A model generated the notes under the pieces. The model was not told the origin of the DNA and did not search any database. It saw only the letters and a program-made list of their open reading frames with translations. This document shows positions 41,384-52,523 of a stretch of 64,000 nt of DNA, piece after piece (positions within the stretch are counted from its first letter, which is position 1; each line of letters starts with the position of its first letter). The position numbers and the translations under genes are program-made. Origin of the DNA: Microbacterium ureisolvens (lineage in GTDB: Bacteria > Actinomycetota > Actinomycetes > Actinomycetales > Microbacteriaceae); NCBI RefSeq assembly GCF_015278315.1, contig NZ_JADIJE010000008.1, positions 62,001-126,000 of the forward strand, given 5' to 3'.

Positions 41384-44300
41384 GTGACAGTTCCCGGGAT
41401 CGTGCGCGCCCTCGAACAGGCTGAACCGTTTCGGGACGCGGTGGCGGCGGCATCCGTCGATGCCGACTTCTCGCTCGTGGAAGGGCTCGACGCACCGCTG
41501 CTCGCGGCCCTGCTCGAAAGGCGCCGAGCTGCCGGCAAGCCGCCGGCGGTGCTGCTCGTCGCGCCCACGGGGCGCCGCGCCGAGTCGCTGGGCCCCGCCC
41601 TCGGGGCCCTGCTGCCGGGCGCCGAGGTGCTGCACTTCCCGGCGTGGGAGACGCTGCCCCACGAGCGCCTGAGCCCCAGCGCCGAGACCGTCGGAGCGCG
41701 CCTGGACGTCCTCGCGCGCATCGCGAAGTGGGACGCCGCGACGCCGCTGGTCATCACCGCCTCGGTGCGAGGGGCGATCCAGCCGCTCGCCGCGGGGCTC
41801 ACGGACGTGCCGCCCATCGAACTCGTCGTCGGCGGACGCGGGCACGACCTGGGCGACGTGTCGGCCCGACTCGTCGAACTCGCGTACCACCGCGTCGACA
41901 TGGTCTCGCGGCGCGGCGAGTTCGCGGTGCGCGGCGGCATCCTCGACGTCTTCCCGCCGACAGCCCCCCATCCGTACCGCGTGGAGTTCTTCGGCGACGA
42001 GGTCGACGAGATGCGGGCGTTCTCGGTCGCCGACCAGCGCTCGCTGCCCGGCGAGGTGCGCGAGGTCACGCTGCTGCCCAGCCGTGAGCTGCTCCTCACC
42101 GACGCCGTGCGCGGCCGCGCCCGGCAACTCAAGGACGAGTTCCCCGGCCTCGCGGGCATGCTCGAGAAGATGTCCGAGGGCATCCCGGTCGAGGGCATGG
42201 AGTCGCTCATGCCCGCCGTCGTCGACCGGCTGGTGACGCTCGTGGACTATCTGCCCGAAGGGTCGGCCGTCGCACTCGTCGATCCCGAGCGCGCGGTGAC
42301 CCGCGCCATCACGCTCGGCGAGACGAACCGCGAGTTCCTCGAGGCCGCCTGGAGCGCCGCCACCGCCGGAGCGACCACGCCGATCGACCTCGGCGCGGGC
42401 GACTTCCTGACCCTGCCCGACCTCCGCGAGGCCGCCCGCGATCGCGACGGCGTGTGGTGGACGCTCAGCGCCTTCGACTCGGGACAGGCGGATGCCGCCG
42501 CCGAAGGCCTCATCGACGACGACATCGACGTCGCGCTCGAGGCCGCGGCCGCCATCCGGGTTCCGGGCACGGCGGTGCCGTCGTTCCAGGGCAATGTGGA
42601 CGGCGCGACCGAGCACATCGGTGCGCTGCTCGCCGACGGATGGCGGGTCGTCGTCGCGGCATCCGGCGCCGGACTGGTCGAGCGGGCGCGCGACGTCCTC
42701 GCCGAGCGCGGAATCGCGGCACGCAAGGTCGACGAGGTGATGCACGCACCCGAGCCGGCCGTCGCCCACGTCGTGCTGAGCGTGCTCGAGCGTGGCTTCG
42801 AGGTGCCCGCGGCCAAGCTCGCGGTCATCACCGAGTCGGAGTTCTACGGCCGCACGATCGGCGGCGACAACCGCGTCGTCAAGAAGCTCGCGTCGCGGCG
42901 CAAGGCCGTGGTCGACCCGCTCAAGCTGAACGCGGGCGACTACGTCGTGCACGCCACGCACGGCATCGGCAAGTTCGTCGAGCTCACGCAGCGCGAGGTG
43001 TCCAGCGGGGGTCGCAACGCGGTCAAGAGCGTGCGGGAGTACCTCGTGCTGGAGTACGCGCCGTCCAAGCGCGGCTACCCGGGCGACAAGCTGTTCGTGC
43101 CCACCGACCAGCTCGACCTGCTGTCGCGCTACGTCGGCGGCGAGGCGCCGAGCCTGTCGAAGATGGGCGGGAGCGACTGGTCGCAGGCCAAGAGCAAGGC
43201 GCGTCGCGCGGTGCGCGACATCGCGGTCGAGCTCGTGAAGCTCTACTCGGCGCGCATGGCGGCGAAGGGGCACGCGTTCGGCCCCGACACCCCGTGGCAG
43301 CGCGAGCTGGAGGAGGCGTTCCCGTTCGCCGAGACGCCCGACCAGCTGCAGACGATCGAGGAGATCAAGGCCGACATGGAGAAGCCGATCCCGATGGACC
43401 GGCTCCTCTCGGGCGACGTCGGCTTCGGCAAGACCGAGGTCGCCGTGCGCGCCGCCTTCAAGGCGATCCAGGACGGCAAGCAGGTCGCGATGTTGGTTCC
43501 GACGACGCTCCTCGTCAAGCAGCACCTCGAGACGTTCACCGAGCGCTTCGCCGGCTTCCCGGTGAAGGTGCGGCCGCTGTCGCGCTTCCAGACCGACAAG
43601 CAGGCACGCGACACGATCGCCGGGCTCGCCGACGGCACCGTCGACATGGTCATCGGCACGCACCGGATCCTCACCGAGAAGGTCCTGTTCAAAGACCTCG
43701 GGCTCATGATCATCGACGAGGAGCAGCGGTTCGGCGTCGAGCACAAGGACCAGCTGAAGAAGCTCAAGACCAACGTCGACATCCTGGCGATGAGCGCGAC
43801 GCCCATCCCGCGCACGCTCGAAATGGCGGTCACCGGCATCCGCGAGATGTCGACCCTGCAGACGCCGCCCGAGGACCGGCATCCGATCCTCTCCTACGTC
43901 GGCGCCCGCAACGACAAGCAGATCGCGGCGGCCATCCGTCGCGAGCTCCTGCGCGAGGGCCAGGTCTTCTACGTGCACAACCGCGTGCAGTCGATCCAGC
44001 GCGTGGCCTCCGAGCTCGCCGAGCTCGTGCCCGAGGCGCGCATCGCCGTGGCGCACGGGCAGATGGGCGAGCACCAGCTCGAGCAGGTCGTCGACGACTT
44101 CTGGGAACGCAAGGCCGACGTGCTCGTCTCGACGACGATCATCGAGACCGGCCTCGACATCTCGAACGCGAACACGATCATCATCGACCGCGCCGACAAG
44201 TACGGCCTCAGCCAGCTGCACCAGCTGCGCGGCCGGGTCGGCCGTGCGCGCGAGCGGGCGTACGCGTACTTCATGTACGACGACCTCAAGCCGCTCAGCG

Positions 44301-45013
44301 AGACCGCCGCCGACCGGCTCGAGACGATCGCCGTCAACAACGATCTGGGCTCGGGCATGCAGGTCGCGCTCAAAGACCTCGAGATTCGCGGGGCGGGGAA
44401 CCTCCTGGGCGCCGAGCAGGCCGGCCACATCGCCGGCGTGGGCTTCGATCTGTACCTGCGCATGATCGGCGAAGCGGTCGCGACCTTCCGCGGCGAGGAG
44501 ACCGAAGGACCCACCGAGCTGCGGCTGGAGCTTCCGGTGCAGGCACGCATCCCGGAGGCGTACATCGACAGCGAGCGGCTGCGCCTGGAGGCGTACCAGA
44601 AGCTCTCGGCCGCAGCATCCGTCACCGCGAAGGACGACGCGATCGACCTCGTCATCGAAGAGCTCACCGACCGCTACGGCGAGCCGCCGTCGGAGGTCGA
44701 AGGTCTGCTCGCGGTCGCCCGGCTGCGGCGGCGCGCAGGTGCCGCCGGCCTCGCCGATGTCGTCGCGATGGGGCCGAACCTGCGCATCGCGCCGGCGAAC
44801 CTGCCCGACTCGATGCGCGTGCGCCTGCAGCGCCTGCATCCCAAGGCGAAGCTCGTCGCGGGAGGAGAGGCGATGGTGGTGCCGCTGCCCACGGCCGGCG
44901 GCGAGCCGCTCGGCGACGCGGAGCTCATCGCGTGGGTCGCGCAGCTGATCGAGCAGCTCTGGCCCGAGAAGAAGCCCGGAACGGATGCCGCGGCCCCAGC
45001 AGCGACCGCCTGA
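41384..45013 (+). CDS. mfd: Transcription-repair coupling factor
   Basis: Displaces RNA polymerase stalled at DNA damage and recruits UvrA. The 1209-residue protein has the UvrB-like N-terminal region (LLVAPTGRRAESLGPAL, LHFPAWETLPHERLSP), the polymerase-interacting Tudor-like domain (HATHGIGKFVELTQRE), helicase motifs (GDVGFGKTEVAVRAAF near residue 680, DEEQRFG near 778, SATPIPRTLEM, QLRGRVGRARERAYAY) and the C-terminal TRCF domain. The last codons fall in the first unit of a 19-bp tandem repeat, which supplies the stop codon. Confidence 0.97.
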   Translation: MTVPGIVRALEQAEPFRDAVAAASVDADFSLVEGLDAPLLAALLERRRAAGKPPAVLLVAPTGRRAESLGPALGALLPGAEVLHFPAWETLPHERLSPSAETVGARLDVLARIAKWDAATPLVITASVRGAIQPLAAGLTDVPPIELVVGGRGHDLGDVSARLVELAYHRVDMVSRRGEFAVRGGILDVFPPTAPHPYRVEFFGDEVDEMRAFSVADQRSLPGEVREVTLLPSRELLLTDAVRGRARQLKDEFPGLAGMLEKMSEGIPVEGMESLMPAVVDRLVTLVDYLPEGSAVALVDPERAVTRAITLGETNREFLEAAWSAATAGATTPIDLGAGDFLTLPDLREAARDRDGVWWTLSAFDSGQADAAAEGLIDDDIDVALEAAAAIRVPGTAVPSFQGNVDGATEHIGALLADGWRVVVAASGAGLVERARDVLAERGIAARKVDEVMHAPEPAVAHVVLSVLERGFEVPAAKLAVITESEFYGRTIGGDNRVVKKLASRRKAVVDPLKLNAGDYVVHATHGIGKFVELTQREVSSGGRNAVKSVREYLVLEYAPSKRGYPGDKLFVPTDQLDLLSRYVGGEAPSLSKMGGSDWSQAKSKARRAVRDIAVELVKLYSARMAAKGHAFGPDTPWQRELEEAFPFAETPDQLQTIEEIKADMEKPIPMDRLLSGDVGFGKTEVAVRAAFKAIQDGKQVAMLVPTTLLVKQHLETFTERFAGFPVKVRPLSRFQTDKQARDTIAGLADGTVDMVIGTHRILTEKVLFKDLGLMIIDEEQRFGVEHKDQLKKLKTNVDILAMSATPIPRTLEMAVTGIREMSTLQTPPEDRHPILSYVGARNDKQIAAAIRRELLREGQVFYVHNRVQSIQRVASELAELVPEARIAVAHGQMGEHQLEQVVDDFWERKADVLVSTTIIETGLDISNANTIIIDRADKYGLSQLHQLRGRVGRARERAYAYFMYDDLKPLSETAADRLETIAVNNDLGSGMQVALKDLEIRGAGNLLGAEQAGHIAGVGFDLYLRMIGEAVATFRGEETEGPTELRLELPVQARIPEAYIDSERLRLEAYQKLSAAASVTAKDDAIDLVIEELTDRYGEPPSEVEGLLAVARLRRRAGAAGLADVVAMGPNLRIAPANLPDSMRVRLQRLHPKAKLVAGGEAMVVPLPTAGGEPLGDAELIAWVAQLIEQLWPEKKPGTDAAAPAATA

Positions 45014-45114
45014 AGCCGTCGCGAGCCGGGACCCGCCACGACCGCCTGAACCCGTCGCGACCGCCGGAACCCGCGGCGACCGCCGGAACCCGCCACGACC
45101 GCCGGACCAGCGAC
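45003..45114 (+). repeat. 19-bp tandem repeat at the mfd stop codon
   Basis: Six imperfect units, consensus CGACCGCCGGAACCCGNNG, starting at 45003, 45022 (shortened to 17 bp and divergent), 45039, 45058, 45077 and 45096. The mfd TGA (45011-45013) is inside unit 1. The period is not a multiple of three, so copy-number change would not extend mfd. Confidence 0.85.
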
Positions 45115-45225
45115 CGCACGCACTAACCGCAGCCCCCGCGGCGACGCCTGACCGGCCGCGTCGGTTCGCCGACCGGATGCCCCGCGCCGTTTGACCGCGC
45201 CGCTGACGGCCGCCACGATGGGGGC

Positions 45226-45978
45226 GTGATCGATCAGCAGCAGGTATGGGACGAAGACGTCGCTCAGTCGTACGACACCCCGGGCGAGGGCATGTTCGCC
45301 GATGACGTGCTCGGGCCCACCGTGGCGACACTGGCAGAGCTCGCCGGTGGAGGCGCCGCCGTCGAGTTCGCGATCGGCACGGGCCGGGTGGCGATCCCGC
45401 TCCGCGAAGCCGGCGTGCCGGTGTCGGGTATCGAGCTCTCGCACGCGATGATCGCCCGCCTGCGCGAGAAGGTCGGAGAGGACGACATCCCCGTCGTCCA
45501 GGGCGACATGGCGACGGCCTCGGCGGGGGAGGGGTTCGCGCTGGCGTACCTGGTGTTCAACACGATCTCCAACCTCCTGACGCAGGAGGAGCAGGTCGAG
45601 TGCTTCCGCAACGCCGCACGCCACCTCGCGCCCGGCGGGCGCTTCGTCATCGAGCTCTGGGTGCCGCAGCTGCGCGCGCTCGCACCGGGGCATGCGGGCA
45701 CCGTCGAGGTCAGCGAGCCCGGCTATGTGCTCGTCGACACGATCGACACTCTCACCCAGCGACTCACGTCGCACCACTTCCGGTTCGGGCCGGACCTCGC
45801 CGACGGGCGCGAGGCGCGGGTCGGGCGCTCGCCCCACCGCTACATCTGGCCGAGCGAGCTGGACCTCATGGCTCAGCTCGCCGGGTTCACACGCGAGAGC
45901 CGGTGGGCGAACTGGCGCCGGGAGGAGTTCACGGGGGAATCGCTCAGCCACGTCTCGGTCTACCGGCTGCCGGGCTGA
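45226..45978 (+). CDS. Class I SAM-dependent methyltransferase
   Basis: A 250-residue methyltransferase with SAM motif I VEFAIGTGRVAIPL, the acidic residue of motif II in VSGIELSHAM, VVQGDMAT, and a motif IV-like ALAYLVFNTISNLL. Tryptophans near the C-terminus (RWANWRREEF) are typical of small-molecule methyltransferases of this group. The substrate is unknown. GTG 45226 lies 6 nt after CACGAT. Confidence 0.85.
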   Translation: MIDQQQVWDEDVAQSYDTPGEGMFADDVLGPTVATLAELAGGGAAVEFAIGTGRVAIPLREAGVPVSGIELSHAMIARLREKVGEDDIPVVQGDMATASAGEGFALAYLVFNTISNLLTQEEQVECFRNAARHLAPGGRFVIELWVPQLRALAPGHAGTVEVSEPGYVLVDTIDTLTQRLTSHHFRFGPDLADGREARVGRSPHRYIWPSELDLMAQLAGFTRESRWANWRREEFTGESLSHVSVYRLPG

Positions 45979-46024
45979 GAGGCCCGGCCGCCCACCCGCC
46001 GGCCGCGGGACCGGCCGTCGACCG

Positions 46025-46055
46025 ACTGAGCGGCGGCGGACGCAGGCCGCTCAGT
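46025..46055. terminator. Hairpin between convergent genes
   Basis: Stem ACTGAGCGGC/GCCGCTCAGT with an 11-nt loop, between the methyltransferase gene and gdhA; a plausible bidirectional terminator without a T-run. Confidence 0.5.
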
Positions 46056-46090
46056 TGCGGAGCCGATGGTCGCCGGCCTGCGGGTCGAGA

Positions 46091-47545
<1,455 letters not shown>

Positions 47546-47584
47546 CTACGCTGGGCGCATCCACGAAGGCGGGAGGCAGGAACG

Positions 47585-48184
47585 ATGAGGTTCGAGCACC
47601 TCGGGGCGCAGCCCCGCATCCACCCCGACGCGGTCGTCGCCGCCACCGCCGTGATCAGCGGTGACGTCGAGATCGGCGCGGACTGCCAGATCCTCCACGG
47701 GGCCGTCATCACCGCGGAGGGCGGGGCGATCACCCTCGGCGCGAACGTGATCGTGATGGAGAACGCGCTCATCCGCGCCATCGCCACCAACCCGGTGCAC
47801 ATCGCCGATCACGTGCTGGTGGGACCCATGGCGAGCATCTCGGGCGCGGTGGTGGAGGAGGAGGTTTTCCTCGCCACCGGGACGCGTGTCTTCAACGGCG
47901 CGCACCTCGGGGCGCGCAGCGAGGTGCGCATCAACGGCGTGGTGCACCTGCGCACGACGCTGCCGGCCGACTCCACGGTGCCGATCGGGTGGGTCGCCGT
48001 CGGCGATCCGGTGCAGATCCTGTCGCCCGACCGGCACGAGGAGATCTGGGCCGCCCAGCGAGAGCTCGACTTCCCCGGGTACGTCTTCGGTCTGGACCGC
48101 GAGACCCCCGACCTGATGGTGCAGCTGACCGAGCGCTACGGTCGCAGCCTCGCCCGCCACGCCGACGACCGCCGCCTCGACTGA
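47585..48184 (+). CDS. Left-handed beta-helix protein, gamma-carbonic-anhydrase-like
   Basis: A 199-residue hexapeptide-repeat protein of the YrdA/PaaY group. The repeat region spans about residues 10-130, followed by a C-terminal helix. In the canonical turn the sequence GHxAxxHG holds two metal-binding histidines; here it reads VGPMASISGA, so both are missing, while LHGAVI keeps one upstream His. Enzymatic carbonic anhydrase activity is therefore doubtful. ATG 47585 follows GGGAGG; TACGCT (47547-47552) is a possible -10. Confidence 0.82.
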   Translation: MRFEHLGAQPRIHPDAVVAATAVISGDVEIGADCQILHGAVITAEGGAITLGANVIVMENALIRAIATNPVHIADHVLVGPMASISGAVVEEEVFLATGTRVFNGAHLGARSEVRINGVVHLRTTLPADSTVPIGWVAVGDPVQILSPDRHEEIWAAQRELDFPGYVFGLDRETPDLMVQLTERYGRSLARHADDRRLD

Positions 48185-48261
48185 ACCGCGCGGGTCTCGG
48201 TCCCCCACGACGGTGAGGGAGACGGATGCCGCGGCCCGCGGCGTCCGTTCGTTTCGAGAAG

Positions 48262-48432
48262 TCAGTCCCAGACGAGGCCGCAGTCGCGGCAGCAGAGCTC
48301 GAGGCGGTCGACCCAGCCGTCGTCGAGGGCGTCTCGACGATCCCACTCGATCCGGAACCACCGCGGCTCGGTCGCCCGCACATCGAGCGACCCGCATTCG
48401 GGGCAGACTTCGGCGACGATGATCCGTGCCAT
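48262..48432 (-). CDS. 56-residue zinc-ribbon miniprotein
   Basis: MARIIVAEVCPECGSLDVRA and on to LELCCRDCGLVWD: two Cys pairs (CPEC and CRDC) form a predicted zinc ribbon. TACCGT (48444-48439, minus strand) lies exactly 6 nt before ATG 48432, the leaderless arrangement used by many genes here, which supports it as a real gene. Function unknown; nucleic-acid or protein binding is typical for such ribbons. It lies downstream of ppc on the same strand. Confidence 0.72.
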   Translation of the reverse strand: MARIIVAEVCPECGSLDVRATEPRWFRIEWDRRDALDDGWVDRLELCCRDCGLVWD

Positions 48433-48515
48433 GGCGCCACGGTACGCCGCGGCCTCCGCGATCGCGGGTGCGACGCGCGGACGGCGGCGATCGACCGGGA
48501 TCCACGCGGCGGGCG

Positions 48516-51188
48516 TCAGCCGGTGTTCTGCAAGCCGGCCGCGACACCCGAGACCGACAGCAGCAGCAGGCGCTGCAGCTCGGGGTCGACGGGTGCGCCC
48601 TCGGGCGCCTCGCGCAGCGCCCGGAGCGCCCGCAGCTGCAGCAGCGAGAGCGCGTCGACGTAGGGGCTGCGCATCTTGACAGCGCGCTGGAGGACCGGTT
48701 TGTTGCCGAGGAGCTCCGTGCCGCCGGTGATGCGGATCACCCAGTCGCGCGTGAGCCGCATCTCGTCGCGCACGAGCTCGGCGAGGTCGTCGCGGTCGCC
48801 GAGTTCGAGGTAGTGGCGCGCGATGCGGTCGTCGGTCTTGGCCAGGCTCATCGCCACGTTGTCGATGAGCGTGCGGAACAGCGGCCACTCCTGATAGGCG
48901 CGCTGGAGCAGCGGCTCGTCGCCGACCGCGTCGAGCGCGGTGCCCAGGCCGAACCAGCCGGCGAGGTTGATGCGCGCCTGCGTCCACGCGAACACCCACG
49001 GGATGGCGCGGAGGTCTTCGAGCGACTCCACCGACAGGCCGCGGCGGGCAGGCCGCGACCCGAGCGCGAGCAGCCCGATCTCCTCCATGGGGGTGACGCG
49101 CGCGAACCACGGGGCGAAGCCGGGCGCCTTCACCAGCGAGAAGAACCGCTCGCGGGAGGCGCCGTCGAGCGTCGCCGCGATCCCGGAATAGGTGTCGGCA
49201 GCCGCGCGGTTGCGCTCCTCGTTCGAGGGGGAGGAGGCGAGCAGGATCGCGGCGGCGACCTGGTCGATGTGCCGCATGGCGATGGCGGGGTCGCCGTAGC
49301 GGGCGAAGATGACCTCGCCTTGCTCGGTGAGCTTGAACCGGCCGTCCACCGAGTGCGGCGGCTGCGCCATGATGGCGGAGTTGGCGGGTCCGCCGCCGCG
49401 GCCGAGGGCGCCGCCGCGGCCGTGGAACAGCGTCAGCTCGATGCCGTTCTCGTCGGCCCAGGCCGCGATCTTCGCCTGTGCCTCGTACAGAGCGAGGTTG
49501 GCGGCGACAGGACCGACGTCCTTGGAGGAGTCGGAGTACCCGAGCATGACCTCCAGGCGCCGGCCGGTCGCCTCCAGGCGGGCGGCGAACTCGGGGTGTT
49601 CGACGATCTCGGCCAGGATCCGGGGCGCGGCCTGCAGGTCGGCGAAGGTCTCGAACAGCGGGATGACGTCGAGCACGGGCGGCGTGCCGTCGGGGCCTAC
49701 GGCGAACCGGGCCAGGCGGTGGACGTTGGCGAGGTCGTCGGCGGACTGTGTGAACGAGACGATGTAGCGGCCGGCCGCGCGGGGCCCGTACCGCTCCTGG
49801 AGGAAGCCGACCGTGCGGATGACGTCGAGCACCTCTTCGGCGAGCTCGCTGCGCGGCGCGTCCGACTCGAGCTCGGCGAGCACCTTGGCGTGCACGGCCG
49901 AGTGCTGGCGCACCTCGAGCTCGGTGAGGTGGAAGCCGTAGGTCTCGACCTGCCACAGCAGCTGCTGCAGGTGCCCGTACGCCTGACGGGGTGCGCCGGC
50001 CTGGACGAGCGAGTCCTGCACGACGCGGAGGTCGGCGAGCAGGTGCTCGGGGTCGCGGTAGGCGAGGTCGGCGTCGCGGGCGCGGGTCGCCTCGATCTTG
50101 CGCGAGATCAGCAGCATGATGCGGCGGTGCGGCTCGTCGGGGGAGCGCTTGGCGATGTCCTTCGCGGCGTCCTCGTCAGCCGCCTTGAGGCGCCGCCACA
50201 GCGCGAGGAGCGCCTCGCTCGGCGGGGTGGTCGTGGCGTCGAGGGTGAGCGTGCGGCCGATGCGGCTCGTGGTGCGGGCGAGGCCCAGGAGGACGTGCTC
50301 GCTCGCGATGGCGGAGGCCTTGCGGGTGACGGATGCCGTCACGAACGGGTTTCCGTCGCGGTCGCCGCCGACCCACGACCCGATGCGCACGAACGGGCGC
50401 ACGACGGGGGCCCGGCCCCCGGCGGCGGGCCCCTGGAGGGCGTCGTCCACGCGGCGGTACACGTGCGGGACGGCGGTGTACAGGGTGTCGTCGAACACCG
50501 CCATCACGGCGCGCACCTCGTCGGTGGGCGAGGGCTTCTCGGGCCGCAGCGGAGCGGTGCGCCACAGCGTGTCGATCTCCTCGAGCATGCGGCGCTCGGC
50601 TCGTCGCTCGTCGGCGCCGCCGCGGAGCGACGCGTCGTGCTCCTCGAGGAGGGTCGCCAGCCGGCGGATGCTCGTCGACACCGCACGGCGGCGGGCCTCG
50701 GTGGGGTGCGCCGTGAACACCGGGTGGAAGCGCATGCTCTGCAGGCGCTTGAGAGCGGTGTCGTCTCCGACCTCGGCCGCCAGGCGCACGAACGCCGCGG
50801 CGACCGAGTCCGTCGCCTGCTCGCGGTCGGGGCGGCCGTCGCGCTCGCGGAGGATGCGCACGCGCTGGTGCTCCTCGGCGAGGTTCACGAGGTGGAAGTA
50901 GGCGGTGAAGGCCCGGGCGACCTCGTCGGCGCGGGCGATCGTGAACGAGTCGGCGATGGCTGCCGCGCGGGCGAACGCCTCCGGAGTCTCGTCGGTGTAG
51001 GCCTGGATGGTCGCCGTGCGCAGTCGCTCGACATCCTCGTAGAGACCCGGCGAACCGCTCTCCCGCAGCACCTGGCCGAGCAGGGTCCCCAGCATGCGCA
51101 CGTCGCCGCGCATCTTCTCGGGAATGGCCTGCTCCGCCTCGAACCGTCCGACGAGGTCGATCGCTTCGGTGTGGGTGAGTTCACGCAT
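48516..51188 (-). CDS. ppc: Phosphoenolpyruvate carboxylase
   Basis: Makes oxaloacetate from PEP and bicarbonate to refill the TCA cycle. The 890-residue protein carries VFTAHPTEA with the catalytic His, [14 protein letters not shown], the GYSDSSKD and [14 protein letters not shown] loops, and the diagnostic C-terminal QNTG. ATG 51188 lies 6 nt after TAGCCT (51200-51195, minus strand), so the mRNA is predicted to be leaderless. Confidence 0.97.
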   Translation of the reverse strand: MRELTHTEAIDLVGRFEAEQAIPEKMRGDVRMLGTLLGQVLRESGSPGLYEDVERLRTATIQAYTDETPEAFARAAAIADSFTIARADEVARAFTAYFHLVNLAEEHQRVRILRERDGRPDREQATDSVAAAFVRLAAEVGDDTALKRLQSMRFHPVFTAHPTEARRRAVSTSIRRLATLLEEHDASLRGGADERRAERRMLEEIDTLWRTAPLRPEKPSPTDEVRAVMAVFDDTLYTAVPHVYRRVDDALQGPAAGGRAPVVRPFVRIGSWVGGDRDGNPFVTASVTRKASAIASEHVLLGLARTTSRIGRTLTLDATTTPPSEALLALWRRLKAADEDAAKDIAKRSPDEPHRRIMLLISRKIEATRARDADLAYRDPEHLLADLRVVQDSLVQAGAPRQAYGHLQQLLWQVETYGFHLTELEVRQHSAVHAKVLAELESDAPRSELAEEVLDVIRTVGFLQERYGPRAAGRYIVSFTQSADDLANVHRLARFAVGPDGTPPVLDVIPLFETFADLQAAPRILAEIVEHPEFAARLEATGRRLEVMLGYSDSSKDVGPVAANLALYEAQAKIAAWADENGIELTLFHGRGGALGRGGGPANSAIMAQPPHSVDGRFKLTEQGEVIFARYGDPAIAMRHIDQVAAAILLASSPSNEERNRAAADTYSGIAATLDGASRERFFSLVKAPGFAPWFARVTPMEEIGLLALGSRPARRGLSVESLEDLRAIPWVFAWTQARINLAGWFGLGTALDAVGDEPLLQRAYQEWPLFRTLIDNVAMSLAKTDDRIARHYLELGDRDDLAELVRDEMRLTRDWVIRITGGTELLGNKPVLQRAVKMRSPYVDALSLLQLRALRALREAPEGAPVDPELQRLLLLSVSGVAAGLQNTG

Positions 51189-51200
51189 CTGTCCAGGCTA
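51189..51200 (-). promoter_or_regulatory. Leaderless -10 box of ppc
   Basis: TAGCCT at 51200-51195 on the minus strand, 6 nt, then the ATG at 51188. Confidence 0.6.
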
Positions 51201-51362
51201 ACGGCGCGCGGTTTCTCCGATGACACGGGCGCCGTTGTGTGACGCGCAGGTGCTCACGGCTGCCGGGTCGCCGGAAACCCGCTCGCTAGACTGGCCCGTG
51301 GAGCGCCGGGAAGTCTGGTCGGCACGCCCTTGACGACCCCGCGATCACCTCCTGGAGGCCCG

Positions 51363-52523
51363 ATGTCGCTTCTCCGCTCCGCCCGATTCCCCGCGATCGT
51401 CCTGCTGATCGCCGCCGCCCTCGGGCTGATCGTCGCCAATTCGCCCCTGTGGCCGGCGGTCGACGACGCCATGCACGCGTACATCGGCATCCCCGGCGTG
51501 TTCGAACTGAGCCTCTCGCACTGGATCAAGGACGGCCTGCTCGCGATCTTCTTCTTCGTGGTCGCCGTCGAGCTCCAGTACGAGCTCACGACCGGCCAGC
51601 TGAACTCCGCACGCAAGGCGATGCAGCCGGCGATCGCCGCCGCCGGGGGTGTGCTGGTGCCCATCGCGATCTACCTCGCCGTGGCGTGGGGCACGGACGC
51701 CGCGGCGGGGTGGCCGATCCCGACGGCGACCGACATCGCCTTCGCGCTCGGAGTCCTCGCGGTCTTCGGCAAGGGGCTGCCGGCCGCGCTGCGGGTGTTC
51801 CTCCTCGCACTGGCGATCCTCGACGACATCGTGGGCATCGTCTTCATCGCGGTGCTGTTCACGACCGGCGTGGACTTCGGCGCGCTCGCCGGCGCCGCGG
51901 TCGCCGTGGTCGCCTTCGGCATCCTCAGCCGCCTGCTCGACACGCGCGCCCGCGTGCCGGTCGCGATCCTGCTGGTGCTCCTGGCGATCACCACGTGGGT
52001 GCTCGTGTACAACTCGGGCGTGCACGCCACGATCGCCGGCGTCGTGCTGGGCCTGGCGATCGCGCAGCGGCCGGCGCTGCGGGTGCGGCACGAGCTGGAG
52101 CCGTGGGTCAACGGCATCGTTCTGCCCGTGTTCGCCTTCTCGGCGGCGCTCGTGGTGATCCCCGCCGTGCCGCTGGCGCAGCTGTCGCCGGCCTTCTGGG
52201 GCGTGCTGATCGCCCTGCCGGTCGGCAAGGTCGTGGGCATCGCCGTGTTCGGCTGGCTCTCGCTGAAGCTCTCCCATCGGGGCGGGCAGGCTCCGCTCGC
52301 CTTCAGCGACCTCGTCGCGGCAGGCGCCCTCGGCGGCATCGGCTTCACGGTGTCGCTCCTGCTCTCGGAGCTGGCTTTCTCGGGCGCTGCCGCGCTGCGC
52401 GACCAGGCGACGCTGGGCGTGCTCGCGGGTTCGGTGATTTCGCTCCTCCTGGCCGCAGGCCTCGTATCGTGGCGGGCATGGCACTATCGACGCCGGATGA
52501 CGACCGCAGCCGCCGCGAGCTGA
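51363..52523 (+). CDS. nhaA: Na+/H+ antiporter NhaA
   Basis: Exports Na+ in exchange for protons, for pH and salt homeostasis. The 386-residue membrane protein has PTATDIAFALGVLAVFG and the paired aspartates of TM5 in LAILDDIVGIVFIA, equivalent to Asp163/Asp164 of E. coli NhaA, plus GIGFTVSLLLSELAF near the end. ATG 51363 follows GGAGG by 6 nt. The 3' end overlaps the start of mazG by 46 bp in a different frame. Confidence 0.93.
   Translation: MSLLRSARFPAIVLLIAAALGLIVANSPLWPAVDDAMHAYIGIPGVFELSLSHWIKDGLLAIFFFVVAVELQYELTTGQLNSARKAMQPAIAAAGGVLVPIAIYLAVAWGTDAAAGWPIPTATDIAFALGVLAVFGKGLPAALRVFLLALAILDDIVGIVFIAVLFTTGVDFGALAGAAVAVVAFGILSRLLDTRARVPVAILLVLLAITTWVLVYNSGVHATIAGVVLGLAIAQRPALRVRHELEPWVNGIVLPVFAFSAALVVIPAVPLAQLSPAFWGVLIALPVGKVVGIAVFGWLSLKLSHRGGQAPLAFSDLVAAGALGGIGFTVSLLLSELAFSGAAALRDQATLGVLAGSVISLLLAAGLVSWRAWHYRRRMTTAAAAS

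Noticed and set aside
45003-45114. Tandem repeat considered as a CRISPR array
   Set aside because: Units are contiguous 19-bp copies without unique spacers, and no cas genes are present.
41237-45331. A 1364-codon open frame antisense to mfd
   Set aside because: The mfd reading shows every helicase motif; the antisense frame has no recognisable domain and is a product of low stop-codon density at high GC.
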